Origin: Begonia masoniana
Lineage: Eukaryota > Streptophyta > Magnoliopsida > Cucurbitales > Begoniaceae
DNA: 64,000 nt
Assembly: GCA_022432975.1 (NCBI GenBank)
Contig: CM039506.1
Location: forward strand, 12,218,831-12,282,830
Direction of reading: 5' to 3'
Below are positions 50,042 through 63,720 of the stretch, piece after piece. Every line of letters begins with the position of its first letter. Position 1 is the stretch's first letter. The translations under genes and the position numbers were made by a program. The notes under the pieces were generated by a model that saw nothing but the letters and a program-made list of their open reading frames with translations, was not told the origin of the DNA and did not search any database.

Positions 50042-52887
50042 ATGGTTTTCTCTGTCAGGCAACTGGTTATAGTGTTTGCCAAATATATTAGGTGCAAGAG
50101 AGGTACTATTAGCTCTTTCTCAAGTTAGTTTGCAATATTATAATATGTTTTATTTTTGTGCTTGCGTGCACTTTCATTTATTCAATGCTTATTTTTGGAA
50201 TGATAAGGTATAGGATTATCTATTTTTTGGATAATAAACTAAATTTATCGATAAAATGTACGATACAAGAGAAGAAAAGAATTAATCCTTTACATTTAGA
50301 TTTAGCTATCGCTCTTTCGTTTGGAATTCAAAACAGTAACATTTATTCTTATTTGGAATTGTCATTCCTTACCATTCTGTGGAGTTGATGGTCAGAAAGA
50401 AATTTTAGGATTTTCAAGGGTCCTTTTGGTGAATGTTATTTGCTTTGTGGAACGAAGTTAGATGTCTTGATGTAAAGAGGTCATCCATTTGGCTAAATGG
50501 TCTTTTTGTATGTTTTGGTGCATTTGGGTTAGAGGTATAGATTGACTTTGAAGAACCATTTGCCGTAGTGTTGGGGAGGGATAGTTGCTTAAATTTAGAT
50601 GGGTGTAGATTTTTTTCTTTTTTTTGGAGATGACCATTATCTGCAAGCATCTATTGTTTTTGTGTACATTTTACATGTTCATGTACAATATTCTCCCAAG
50701 TAAAAAAGAGGTCATCCACTTAATATTTTTCATATGCTCAGAGTGCACGACTACGGCCTACAAAAATTCACTTGTTCATCTTCAGTTTTAAAAGGTTCAA
50801 ATCAATATTACTGTTGCACTGCTAGTCTTAGGAATTTACTTGAAAAAAGAAGTGGTTAAAATTTTTATTTTTTTTCACTGAAACGAGTTTTTATTTGAGC
50901 TATTACTCTTATCAATATACATATTTCCATTAATATTTTTGAACTTCCAAATGCTGTTGTGTGGGGTGATGTTGGTATATAACTGGAAAGAACTCTTGTT
51001 GGCTATAATTATGATTGAAAACTAGAAAGGTTGATGGTTTGTTTGTGTGAGCTCAAAACATACTTGGCCACTTTAAAAAAACTTTGTATTAATAAATATT
51101 GAAATGTTTATAGTAATTTCAATGAAATGATTAAGTTTTTTAGATGAGTTGCATTCTATTATGGTATTGGACTAAGAGATTATCAGTTCGACTGTAAGTC
51201 TTATTCATAATGTCAGCATGCAATGACTAGTTTAGTTCAAGTTTACACAAGAAATATTAAGAATTGTCCAAATGAACTCCAACATAATGTGTTACTACGA
51301 GCAGTAACTGAAAATCTCATTTCGTTTTGGAGGATGATGTGTAGCAATAAGCTGTGGAAGCTAGAAAATTTATTGATATCGTGAGGGATCTATCTTGCTG
51401 AAAAATTGCTGTCTCTCTCTCTCTCTACTAATTACAATGTGAGTTCCTCCTCTTTATTATCTGACTTTATTAGCTTGCATTACATTGACGGAATTCGGGG
51501 CACAGACGAAACAACTATTTAGGACTATCATATTTTTTATTAAAAACTTTCGGGCATTTTCTTCAACTCCTGTTTGCTTGTGAAATCCTTTTGTATTGAG
51601 ATTTCCTTAACAGGTAACTAACAATAAGTTTTTTCCCCCCTGATTGCTGCTGCTTCTTCTTTTGCAGAACATTTTTCTAAGCCTCAAGTCACGGAGTTGT
51701 AGTGGGAAAACAGTTCTCGTCACCTGATTATTTCTTGCAGTAGAGGCAATAACAAAGATCACTATAAGACAGAGAGAGGAAGAAAATTGAATCAACAGAG
51801 TCGCAGGAAGACGACAAAGGTGGGGATCTGCCCTCACTATGGCGGTCTTGTATGGTTGATCGATAATTTGGACTTGTTGAGCTATTTCTTTTATTGGTCA
51901 TGGTGTTGCTCTTGCTGTTGCAGAGCTCTGGTGTGAATGATTTACTTTTTAAGTATAAACTAAGAATGCCATTCTGATCCAGTGTAAAAATTCATACTCG
52001 AAAGATGAAGTACAATAGCTTGATTATCGAATTATTTGAACTAATTCTAGTTGTTTGGCGCAGCATATATACCTGAATAAAGATTGAAGAGTTGAAGCTC
52101 AAATTCCTAGTAATAATCGAGTATAGTTGTTGTTGTGGAACTCATTCATCCTCTCCGATCGATTCTTACCTATTTCGATTCTTGAATCGTCTGATCTATT
52201 ATCATCTGAATCAGCTGTCCTCCTGCTCTTTCGTAAATCATCTAAGTATTCTCCTTCTCTATTGGAGAGAGCTATCAATATCAAGGCAGCTGCTTCTCAG
52301 TTGCAGACTCTCGAGTCCAGCGACTGGGCTCGCAAGCTTGTCATCGACCCTGGCCCGCTCATTGGCTCGTCGGGCTTCGTACACAATCAAGTAAAAGTGA
52401 TGATTAATTTAACCTGATCATTGATTTGTTAAAATAAAACTGACCCAACACTCAGGTGGCTTTGCTAGTGTTTGTGCACTTTTTTTCAAGGTTCTCGACT
52501 GTCTTCAATGCGCAAATCGAACATACAAGTTCACACTTGGCACTTTGGCTTTCGACTTTTGTTCATGTTAGAGTTCGACAACTAAATCCCACCAACCTCC
52601 GACTCAAAATCCCTCGCAGTAGATTTGTACAAGACGTACCTATTTTCGAAATGAGGTACGAGTTGTTTTTCAAATATTATATTTTTTGTAAACTTGCTCA
52701 TGCACTCGTCTTTGTTCTGGTTTTGGAAAGTAAGAGTATGGATGAAGAAGATGCTCCGATCGTTGGCTTTGAATTATGGTAAAAGTAGGTTGTTTCATTT
52801 GTGATCAGTATCGATCTCGGAAAAATTTGATGTTTACTTTATGGAACGAGTTTATTGTTCAAATAGAAATAAGTACAAAATAAATAA
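50042..52887. other. CRM 3' region and unassigned intergenic sequence
   Basis: The first few hundred bases are probably the 3' untranslated region of the CRM gene. A (CT)n run is at 51413-51424. A short open frame at 52127-52417 has a plausible composition but no family signature, so it is not called a gene. Confidence 0.5.
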
Positions 52888-53050
52888 GGGTAAAATGCAA
52901 AAAATGGATTGTACTTTAAGGGAGGTGCAAAAAATGGATTGAAGTTTGTTTTCGATTGAAGTTTGTTTTCGTGCAAAAAATGACTCAAAGTATTGAAAAT
53001 GTGCAAAAAATGGATTTGCGGCAACTGTTGACCCCCCGCGGGGGGTGTTT

Positions 53051-53130
53051 TGGGGAGAACGGGTTGCCGTTGGAGGGTGAAGACTCTCTGCGGGGGGTCT
53101 TCACCCTCCAACGGCAACCCGTTCTCCCCA
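53051..53130. repeat. perfect 34-bp hairpin in the left arm
   Basis: Bases 53051-53084 (from TGGGGAGAACGGGTTGCC) are the exact reverse complement of 53097-53130, with a 12-base GC-rich loop. If transcribed it would form a very stable stem. Confidence 0.9.
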
Positions 53131-53918
53131 GAAAAAGTCCATTTTTCTATCCATTTTTTAATTTTATAAATTAATTTAAAATAAATAGCAAACAATATTC
53201 AATTTACTTGAAATTTTTACCACATGTTCACCACATTATAGGAAGATAATCTGGAAAGTTTCGTGATTTTTTTATACTCGTACGATGTATTGTAATTTTA
53301 TTTATTTATTTTATAAAATAATTATAATAAATCGTACAAGCCTTAAAAAATCACGAAACCTTTCACGTAATCGTATCATAATGTGGTGAACATGTGGTAA
53401 ACATTTCAAGTATATTAAATATGGTTTGCTATTTGTTTTAAATTAATTATACTACTCCATATTATGTATAATTATACTAAGTATAATTATACTAAGTATA
53501 ATTAATTTAAATATAATTATACTAAGTATAATTATACTAAAACAAATAGCAAACGATATTTAATATACTTGAAATGTTTACCACATATTCGCCACATTAT
53601 GAGAAGATTATGTGAAAAGTTTCGTGCTTTTTTAAGACTTGTACGATTTATTATAATTATTTTATAAAATAAATAAATAAAATTACAATACATCGTACGA
53701 GTATCAAAAAATCACGAAACTTTCCAGATTATCTTCCAATAATGTGGTGAATATATGGTAAAAATTTCAAGTAAATTGAATATTGTTTGCTATTTGTTTT
53801 AAATTAATTTATAAAATAAAAAAAATGGATAGAAAAATGGACTTTTTCTGGGGAGAACGGGTTGCCGTTGGAGGGTGAAGACCCCCTGCGGAGAGTCTTC
53901 ACCCTCTAAAATGTCCCC

Positions 53919-54000
53919 TTGGGGAGAACGGGTTGCCGTTAGAGGGTGAAGACCTCCCGCGGGGAGTCTTCACCCTCTAACGGCAACCCGTTCTCCCCAA
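53919..54000. repeat. perfect 35-bp hairpin in the right arm
   Basis: Bases 53919-53953 pair exactly with 53966-54000 around a 12-base loop. A third, imperfect copy lies at 53849-53907. These are variants of the hairpin at 53051-53130. Confidence 0.9.
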
Positions 54001-54155
54001 AACACCTCCTGCGGGGAGTCAACAGTTGCCGCAAATCTATTTTTTGCACATTTTCAATACTTTGAGCCATTTTTTGCACGAAAACAAACTTCGATCCATT
54101 TTTTGCACCTCCCTTAAAGTACAATCCATTTTTTTGCATTTTACCCAATAAATAA

Positions 54156-54826
54156 TGTAAAGAATGGTATTACTCAGAGTTTTTAAATGGTAACGTAGAG
54201 TTATTGGATTTCTTTAATAATTTTGTATGTATTTTTTTGAAGAATACTGTTAACTCTTAATGTAATTAATAAAATATAATATAAATAATTAAAATAAAAT
54301 ATTAATTAAACCAAATAAGAATCGAAACCTGGGGTTTTGACAGTGAGACTCGAGTGTTCGCCTGCTAGGGATTTAGGGGCGAGTGAAGACTGAAGCGACG
54401 CTGTCCGCTGAAGACTCGGGGACGTTCACCGTTCAGTCGTCGAAGTCGAAGGAGGTCGAACGAAGCCCGAAGCCGAAGGTGGGTCTAAGTTCGGTCCGGT
54501 CCCGGTTCTTCGGGAAATCGGGCTGTGGACCGAAGTCCGGACCGACTGTTTTCGGTTCCAGAGTCCTCGGACCGGACCGTGGTCCATCACCCTGTGACCG
54601 AAACCCGGAACGAGCCGCCGGTCTGGCCACGGTCCGGTTCTCGGTCCGTGGTCCGGTCCTGCCCACCCGGCCCCACCCCTCGGCCCTCTATAACATAATT
54701 TCTTCAGTTGTGAAAGCCCAGTTGGAGCCGCACATCTCCACTTTCTTGATCCTCCAATTCTGTGCTGAGCATCCACAACCATAGGGTAGATTTTGCGCTG
54801 TCAATCTTCCCCCGCAATTACCGAGG
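54156..54826. other. upstream region of the bL17 gene with a GC-rich block
   Basis: Bases 54400-54690 are strongly GC-rich, with repeated GGTCCGG and CCGGACCG words, unlike the AT-rich surroundings. A TATA-like CTATAACATAA lies near 54687, about 135 bp before the start codon, so the downstream part is likely promoter and leader. Open frames through the GC block have no domain and are not called genes. Confidence 0.55.
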
Positions 54827-57800
54827 ATGACGAAGTTTCGGAAGCTTGGTCGTCCAACGGGTCACCGGATGTCGATGCTTAGGTTCTAATCATTATAGTT
54901 TTCAATTCATTACTTTTTATATTTGTATCATTTATAGAATATTGAACTAATCTTTGTTTAAAATTCTTGAAGATTACAAAATATCTATTTTGTTTTTATT
55001 TTAATTTATTTTCAGAACAATGGTTTCACAGCTGGTGAAGCACGAGCGCATTGAGACCACTGTTGCAAAGGTACACTGTTTTAATCTCTAGTCTTTGCTC
55101 ATTTTCATCACTTGTAAGGGTTTCTGGGTCACTGAATTCATGATAAATTGGCTGCTTGTTTGGCTCTGGAAAATCTATGGATCATTCAATCCTTAGCTAG
55201 TAATAACATTAGAATCGAGTTCAATGAATAAATGAGAAGTAAAGAAACATAAGTTCTTTTGCTGATTATGGTTTGGAAGTGGAAGTCTTACCTTAACTTT
55301 TGCCTTTTAAACCGTGGACATTGGAAGACGAAAGTGCAAGTTATGAAGATTTTTTTTTTTAAATCTGACAGTGGTTGGATTCATTCAGCTGTCTAAAAGT
55401 TTTTAGTTTGCATTATGAAAATCATCATAGTTTTCAACTTGCATAGTTTAAAGGAGATGTTAACAATGTCAAAGAAGTCAAATACTTGGTCTGCAACAAT
55501 GTTAGACAAAATTTTGAGAGAGAACCATGATCTCCTCTTGTGAGAGAGCCTAGCCATATTGGAAGTCACGTGAGAATGTTTTATCAAGGAAAGAAGCCTT
55601 TCCCTACATGCATTTCAGTCTTTTAAAAAGTACAATTTTGATCATTTCTGTCTTTTTTTTTACCAGTAACATAAATACATCGATGCATAGAGCCAAGAAA
55701 AAAAAAACTGAACTTTAAAAAAATAAAACTCCACAATAGTACCATTCTATTCCTCCCCCAACAAAAGTGTTACAAAAATGGAACTTGAGGGCCTGTACTT
55801 CCTATCTGATATTTCTTAGACCAAGTACAGAAAAGAAAAAACAATAAGAACATTAAGAAACTAAGTCAGCCACTTTTATCTTATCTCCCTACCCTATCCC
55901 GCTCCATTCATCCAAAATATATCCATTAGTTCTAGGTATAACTGAAAAACATAAAGGCCTCCTTAAAATAAAGATATGGTTCACAGGCACACCCTCTTCT
56001 TCCTCCCGACAGATCACACATCGATTAGGGAGAAAAAATCTTCTTATTTTAGATTATTGTGAAAAGAAAATCGCTCTTGAAGAACCTTCTTCTTTAAAAA
56101 ACTTGGTTGATAAAAATCTTGGAATGTATATTTTTGGTGTTAATATTGTTTGAACATTGTATATAGTGCATTTAATTTATCTTTTATAGTAAGAGTCGAA
56201 GATATAAATATAATGCATTTTTCATATAAACCAAGGAGTTCGATAATGAACTTGATAATTTTGTAATACCTATATGTTGTTTATTCCTATGTTATATCTT
56301 TTGTCTTTCTCAATAATTCTAGGCAAAGGAAGTTCGACGACTTGCTGACAACATGGTTCAACTAGGAAAAGAGGTGTGTAATGCTGTTTTTATAATTTCT
56401 AATATTCTTTTGGAATTCTTTGGGCTGATTACATTTCAATTACTGATTCTTTTCCGTTCCATCTGTCATAATGCTGCTTTAAAAATGTCAATGGGGGAGT
56501 AACAAGTGAAAGGATAAGGGCTTATTTTTAATGTCTTGGAACTTCAAACCGGGCAGGTGGCACCAAAATGGGGTTGGAATGGTGGGTTGGCAGTGAGAAT
56601 AACTGCCTCGCCACCCACCCTTACCTTTTGGTAAATCATCAAAATTCCACAAATAGTGAATCGAATCTGGGATTTTGGAGCATACAAGACCTAATTCGCT
56701 TTACCACTTGAGTTGGATCAATTGGCCTGTCACAAGATTCTTCTCTGGCCATATTCTTTCAGTTCTTCGCCAGATATAGAATTGCTCAAAGACAGTCTCA
56801 AAAGAACCTGGATTTTTTCAGTTTCTTAACTCATTGGATAATATTGCATGACAAAATTTTGAGCAGTGTTTGAATTGAAAATATTGCTATCGCTGAAACT
56901 GATACTGCTTGCCAAATGTCTAATAAAGTAATGAGAAGTTACTCTTATATTGAAGAAAAAATTTAACAAAAAAATATTTACAACTTAAAAGTTTTAGATA
57001 ATCAGGATTAAGGATAGACAGACAAATTATGACTGATTATTGAGTGCTTATCACTTTGATATTAATGTTACATTTTAAATTCTTTTGTGCTTTAGATACT
57101 TGAGCTTCAACTGAACTTTTTCCAGAAGTACTAGTATTTATTTGGTTCGATAATCGCATAGTGATTGAGTTGTGATTAACTATATTCTCTTTATTTGATT
57201 TGATATTTCCTTTGAGTTTATTCCAAAATGTGAGCGGTAAAATGCATTAAGATTTACCTTCACCGACCAGTAACAAAATGATTGATGTAAATGCTTGCTA
57301 TGGAGTCTTTTAATGCTTTTGAGGTTTGCTTACTAGTATTCGCTTCGGAAAATATAACTCGTGACACTTTTATTACCTTTCCAATTGCAGGGTTCCCTCT
57401 GTGCTGCAAGGCGGGCCGCTGCTTTTGTGCGAGGCGATGATGTCATCCACAAATTATTTACTGAATTGGCTTATCGATACAGGTGAATATTAACTCGTTA
57501 TAAAGATTTTATTTTGGTCATATCATAGTTTTAGTGACATTAGCCATCTATTTTATTTACAGAGATAGAGCAGGTGGCTACACCAGAATGCTGCGAACTC
57601 GTATTCGTGTAGGCGATGCTGCTCCTATGGCCTATATCGAGTAAGTCCTCCATATCGTACGCATTTAAAGGAAGTCTACCCATTTACAATTGCCTAATAT
57701 TCCTTTTCTCTCGATGCCTTATATTATGGATTATAGAATTCGTGTATATTTCTCTTTTTGTATGAACAGATTTATTGACAGAGAAAATGAGTTGAGACAA

Positions 57801-57917
57801 TCAAAGCCACCAAATCCTCAACCTCCTCAAAGAGCACCATTAGATCCTTGGACAAGATCTAAGCTCACCACTCAGTTTGCACCTCCTAAGGACAATATTT
57901 CTGATTCTGATGCATGA
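54827..57917 (+). CDS. bL17 ribosomal protein, organellar (mitochondrial) type
   Basis: Six exons: 54827-54882, 55016-55070, 56323-56373, 57391-57482, 57563-57640, 57770-57917, all GT-AG with continuous phase, about 159 residues. The protein starts [19 protein letters not shown] and runs [38 protein letters not shown] in pieces over exons 1-4, the hallmark bL17 sequence of the large ribosomal subunit. [23 protein letters not shown] follows in exons 5-6. There is no N-terminal extension, while the C-terminal tail is proline-rich ([13 protein letters not shown]). Plants have plastid bL17 with a long transit peptide and a mitochondrial form without one; the absence of an extension favours the mitochondrial form. 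The first exon starts 680 bp after a foldback element. Confidence 0.93.
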
Positions 57918-58576
57918 TTTTTTTTTTTTTTTAATAATACTCAGATTTTGTTCTCATAAATTGATCTTTCAGCTTTTTTTTTTTTTATAAAATTTAAAGT
58001 ACAAGTGAATGTTTTTTGTTTTTGTTTTTAGTTTTTAATGCTCAACTCTTTGCTGTTCTTTTTTTAAATATGTGATGTTTTGTTATATGCTTGAAGATTA
58101 TCTGCCTTGACATGGCCGAGACCATATAGAGCTGCACTGTCAAGAAGATTTTAGCCGTGAGCGATCTTTAAAAACTGAGTACATGTTATGCATTAATGTA
58201 TCAATACCTTGCCTATCTCCAAATCTCCATATTTGCAAATTGCATTCGCTTTATTGGTAAATCTGCTTTGCTCTATAATCCAACAACTGGGGACCATTAA
58301 CATGGTTAGCTTTCAACTATTTTGTTAATATTTAACTATATAAATGGTTCCAAATACTTGAAATGTTATTCTGTCTGCTCCGAAATATTAATCATCTTTA
58401 TCACAAACTATTATCTTACAAAAATCATAAATATTTTAATTTGACAAATATCATATTTTCAATTTATTTTATACACTGGATTTTTATTTAAAAATAATCT
58501 AGTTTTCAACAACTACTCTTGCTAATCACAGACTTTGTTTCAATCCCACTTAAAAAAAGAACAAGATCAACCACTA
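57918..58576. other. convergent 3' regions of bL17 and PMT2-like genes
   Basis: This holds the 3' untranslated regions of the two convergent genes, with T-runs at 57918-57935 and 57974-57985. No other feature is seen. Confidence 0.6.
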
Positions 58577-61500
58577 TCAAATACTGCTGGCCTTGCTGTT
58601 TCCGGCGACCCAATACTGTTTAACGGCAACCATTATCTTCTCCGGCACGAGAGGGCCATCCTCGTGGTCCATCATTTTCACGTCCCACCGCATGGCTGAT
58701 GCTATTTTCACGACCTTTGCCAAGACATCGACTTCGTCTCGAAGAATGACCGTTCCTTCCGGCCTCAAGATCCGATCCATTTCCAAGAGAATGTCCTCCA
58801 AATTGCATCTGTTTAATGATTCAGTACATGTCCAACTATAAATTCGATAATTTGTCCTGTTTATAAACTCCAGATTCTAGCTCACTACTTTTAGCAAACC
58901 AGATAAATACCATCAACAAATCATAGAACAACTCTCTTTAAAAAACAAGGCATTCTTCCGAAGTGCTCATTTTCCAAATTAATCTAATCCTTAGTACTTT
59001 TGGGTATACTTTCCAGTTTAACACTTTTGTATTTAAGCATTTGAGTGTCTTGATGAGCATTGCCATGATTCTGGCTTAAAACTCAGTTAAGCTTAAGCAT
59101 TAAAGCTACTCTTAATTGAGATATAACTTAAAAGTTATAAGCAAATTACCTTTATATTATGCCAATCAAGAACTATATTGATCAAGTTTTAGTTTAAAAT
59201 TTAGTCGTTCGATGTGCAATAAGCTGGTGTCTGCTGTGAATTCCATTTCCCACACTACAACTGGAGATTTCTAGGGAGTCTAGGAAAGATTTGGAAGAAA
59301 TAGAGCTGAAATTGAAGGCGAAAAAAATATCGAGCTTACTTGTCCTCATATAAGCTGAAGATGCCACTTCCGTGAATAAAGTCGTATGTTCTCGGGTAAG
59401 TAGAGAAGCCTTCGCACCTGCATAAATATATAGAAAATCATTGAACTTTCTGATATATCAGAAAATTATCGAGCAATAGATATGAGGAGATTTCTCACAA
59501 ACATAGACTGTAAACGCGCTTTTAAAAAGGGAAAAAAACAAGAAGTAGTTGAAGATAAGACAGCCAAAAATGTTCCAAACATACTGATAACCTATTTCAC
59601 TGCAAACTATGAAGAATTGTGAGAAATTATTTTCGGTTGTGTTCTTATGGTCGAGTAAAAATGAATAAAGGTAATGGAAACATACCAGTCGTGATAGATG
59701 CCAGTAAGACCCCTCTCGAAAACGACCCCTAAAGTATTTTTAGCAATTGTGGGGATGACATTCATCACCCAAGAACTTTTCGAGTCGATAGCCGCGGCAA
59801 AACCTCCGAGGCCTGCGTTCATATCCATCACGTTCCTGACTCGAGTAGTTCCAATCATCTTATTGATCTTTCTGTAGAAATTTACCCTCTTTTTCCAAAG
59901 ATAATTGTCTTCTTTGTACAATTCATTTGTAACTCCGGGAATTGATCCTGCAGATACTCTCGGAGGAATCGAAAAAAGTCTCATTGGATATCTGTGTAAT
60001 TCCCCTCCAGAAACTTCATCCTCATTTGTCACATCGGGAAATGGAGTAATACACGTCTCTATTTTCTGGTACCTGCAATTCAAAAGTTCAAATTTTTAAG
60101 TTCAATTTTGAGTGGAATATTATAAGTCAATGGTGGCGCACCAAACATCATCAGAATCCTTTGATTCGCAAATATTTCGAGACTCGCTTTGGCAGGATTT
60201 ATCATTTATTTTCTTTCTCCAGATTGCCAAATCACCCTTCTCGTACTTCTTTTCCCAGCAGAGAAGCTTGGCTAGATCTTCTATCCTCTTCTGCTCCGCC
60301 AGGAGATCCTCCTTCGTGCGCTTCCATGTCTCGTAGTAGGTTTTCCAGTTAATAGGAGGACCGGACAATATCCAATATCCGCCAGGTCTAAGCACCCGAT
60401 CGACCTCCATGAGGTACATACCATCTATCAACAAAAGTTTACATCTTTAAATGTCCTTAATTTCTACAAACAACATGCACAAGTCTAATAATGGAAACAT
60501 TTTCTTAGCCATATTTCAAACTAAAAAGTTACATTTCTGCTTAAGCAATGCGATAAAAATGAGAGAATGTCAAGCATATAAGAATAATAAACAGTCGTTA
60601 GTTGTTTCTTGTTCAGGTAGAGTTCTCTCTTTCCGAATTCTTATAACTTTTCGTTTTTAATATAAAGTTTTTTATACAAGGGGAAAAAAAAAATACCACT
60701 GACGCCTATTAGAAATAATAATATACCCTTAACAAGTAGAAGTGCAGTGATTGCAACTGAGGCATCATAACAGACTAGCAGGCTCAAAATAAAATTATTC
60801 TTTGGTTGAGAAAGCGTTAGAATGCGTCGTACAAATATCAAACTTTGTATATTCAAAATTCTCTAGAGCTTATGAACTTAGGTAAGAAAATTCTTACATA
60901 TACAACATTAAACATGGATAAAAAGTTAACCTATAAAAATGAAACGGCACTTAAGAACTCGTTCTTTAATTTTACGAGAAAAAATTATGAGAATTCGATG
61001 CATATCTTTTTCGACTTACCATTTGAAGTCCAAGGGATGAGGCATCTAGAGCATTGAACCATATCAAAAGCTCGTGACGGAAATGGAAGGCGAATTGTAC
61101 CTAGAACACCAATAAAAGCCGGCACACCTCTCTCCAATGCAAATTGTACTTGAGCTTCATGATTATCTCTTGGTGCAAAAGACATGGCCAATACATTTCT
61201 CGTCATTAAGTACGCTCCCCAGCTAGCAACCTATGACGCACAACATTAATCCACCCAAAATCCTAATTTGAACGTAAAAAATGCAATCGAGTTATGGAAT
61301 AGAGTCCAAAATTAGCTTTTTTGAAGATAAAATGCATAATAGATAATTTTATATAAAATTTGGAAATTTCTTGTGTAAAACAGTAGATTATATAGACAAT
61401 GAACTTACTCCACAGCCAGTATCGAGGGCTGTTCTAACGGAACCATCCGCAATCGGTATGACCGTTGCCAGTTCATCGATATAAGCATCAGCTCCTTGAG

Positions 61501-62050
61501 GAAACATCGTCCCACCGCCCGGGAATTTGAACACATTTCCTTGAAACTCTACCCAGTTTTGGACGGCTTTGTCTATCGTTAGATTCTTGTAAGGAACATT
61601 AGCATAGTGGACATAATCTCGTCCTTTCGGCCATGGAAATGGAGTTTTATACCCCTTCGGTGCAGGAACAAGACAGTGCAACTTTTCTTCGTCCGGAGGA
61701 CAATGCCGTTCTCGATAGACCATGTTTTCTCTCGGGAATTTCATAGCTCGATCTTGTTCTTGACATGGTGTATAATCTTTGTAACTCACATCGCATGGCT
61801 TAAACACAATTGATTCTGGCTCGGAAGATTCAGGAATTTCTACGATGCTGTGATGAGGTTCAAAAGTTAGATCTTTAACCATTAGGCAGTCTGTTTGCTT
61901 TGTGACTGCCATGGCTATACTATCTCCTTTCCCAAATCCACTCCTCTGCCATGCTCCCAGAATGTAGAAGAAACAACATAGTCCAATGACAGCAAAAATA
62001 GAGATCGGGCCCCGTGATCTATTGCTTGATAAATGATGCTTCAAGACCAT
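58577..62050 (-). CDS. PMT2: PMT2-type putative Golgi methyltransferase (DUF248)
   Basis: Six exons on the minus strand: 62050-61409, 61230-61020, 60424-60142, 60072-59686, 59417-59340, 58808-58577, all GT-AG with matching phases, about 610 residues, close to Arabidopsis PMT2. The ATG at 62050 gives [10 protein letters not shown] followed by a single membrane anchor ([19 protein letters not shown]), as in type II Golgi proteins, then GFGKGDSIA. Landmarks are [25 protein letters not shown], the first SAM-binding-like motif LDTGCGVASWG across exon junction 1, [54 protein letters not shown] and [14 protein letters not shown]. Known family role: predicted SAM-dependent methyltransferases of the secretory pathway related to QUASIMODO2, linked to pectin methyl-esterification. 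A leader intron is likely between 62050 and about 62640. Confidence 0.94.
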
Positions 62051-63495
62051 GATGGGAGTGATTTGGTTGGGACGATTCACTCACAGTCCTATTAATGCAA
62101 TTCTAATGAAAATAAATTAGCTTAAATAGTGAAATAGGTATGAAAAACAATCTTAAACAACCACCAAATTTGATATCTTTCGAAATTTAAACTTTTTTGT
62201 CAGGAAAATGGGCAATTGAGGGGCTTTTTTTTTTTTTTTTTTGTAAAAAGAAGAAAATTCATTGCTTTTTCCTGTCTCGATCTTTATCAAAACGAGGTTC
62301 AGGTTCTGCATTTCAAAATCCACCTTTTGCCACACACGACTAATTTAAAGCAAGGATTAACAGAAACCCAGATAACAGAAATATACAGAATGTTAAAGGG
62401 TAAAGAAAGAACATTTGCCAAAAATTGAATCCCAAAAACAAGTCCATAGATCTTATCTAAATAGACGAACAAGATAAACAAGAGTCGTATGATGGAAATG
62501 GTTAGAAAGATCGTAAAATCAAAACCTGAATGAGGGAGAAGCTCTAAATGGATTCAAAGCAGAACATACTAGAGTGATATGCCCTTTAATGGAAGCTCTT
62601 CTCTTCTTCTCCTCTCTCTCTCTCTCTCTCCTTCCTCTCTGTCGCCAAAAATGCTCTGTAAAGTGGAAATGGCCGAATCTGAGAGGGTTTGGAGTTGGAG
62701 GGTGAGAGAGAAATATTAAAGGCGGATACGTTTAAAATAACTAGAAAGCAGGAGAAGTAGATTAACTGGAGTGATAACAGACTAGATTAAAGCCGGCAAA
62801 CGGTTAAAGTTGGGATCTTTGTTTGCGCTTATCTCGCGGACAATCATTTGGGATCTGCACGGGTGAAACGAAATTACCAAAATCTGAAAAATATAAGTTC
62901 AAGATGAGAAATTTTTTAGCTTTTCTGGGATAAGAAAAAGATGTAAAACTGGAGAAACGTGAGGAAAAAGATAAAGCTTGCTTCTTTTGAAGATTTCATC
63001 ATTGATTAAATGTTTTGGGTACCTCATCACTTGGAATACAAAGCTGTTTGTATGAAAATCTAGAGAGAGAAAGTGATCAACAACATATTTTTTCTCGTTT
63101 GAGTAATTTCTTAAATTTGACAGAAAATATGATGTTCCCACAATTTTAATGATTCAACGCTGAAAATCAAAACCCACGTAAGCATGGAGAATTCCTTCTA
63201 AATTAGTCAAAAACGGACGAAAATTGGCCGGACAAAACTCTACTAATTACTCAACCGGTTGAGTCTCTTTAATATATTGTCAGTGACTTGAGAAGGGATG
63301 TTCAAACTGAACTAAAACCGGACCAGAACAGATCAATTTGGTCAGATTCGGGTCGGTTTTGACTTTTAAATAACCCATACTCGGTTCTATTTAATGAGAA
63401 CCCAATTTATAGGTTCGATTTTTTGTTTGAAAAAATCAATGCAAACGAACCGAACCGAACCGAAAAAATTTAATGTTAAATATTTAAAAAAAAAT
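62051..63495. other. PMT2-like 5' region and intergenic sequence
   Basis: A CT-rich leader-like stretch (62585-62640) lies upstream of the methyltransferase start. Further on there is no gene. A low-complexity AACCGAACCGAACCGAA word is near 63445, like that near 41100. Confidence 0.55.
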
Positions 63496-63665
63496 GGAAA
63501 AGTACCATTTAGACTCCAACGTATGGGGTCAGTGACCATTTGGTACCTAACGTATTTTTTGTATCCAATTAGACCCTAACGTATAAAACGTTTGCAATTC
63601 AAACGCTACCGTTTAAAAAGCCGTTAAAATTAGCACGTGCGATGATTAATGCCCAAAATACCCTC

Positions 63666-63720
<55 letters not shown>

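Larger units (their letters stand above)
52888..54146. mobile_element. palindromic foldback (MULE-like) element, 1.26 kb
   Basis: It starts GGGTAAAATGCAAAAAATGG and ends in the complement CCATTTTTTTGCATTTTACCC, with a perfect 9-bp direct repeat AATAAATAA outside (52879-52887 and 54147-54155). The terminal inverted repeats extend about 280 bp. The centre has a second layer: blocks with AGCAAAC(A/G)ATATT, ACCACAT(G/A)TTC and ATCACGAAAC occur in alternating orientation near 53186, 53340-53435, 53545-53640 and 53735-53800. No transposase is present. The 9-bp duplication points to Mutator-like transposition. Confidence 0.87.

Noticed and set aside
52127..52417. Small protein gene of 96 codons
   Set aside because: No recognisable domain, no start context or splice support, and it overlaps open frames on the other strand.
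54383..54784. Two overlapping proline/arginine/glycine-rich reading frames
   Set aside because: They are open because of the GC-rich repeat composition. They have no domain and end just upstream of the bL17 leader.
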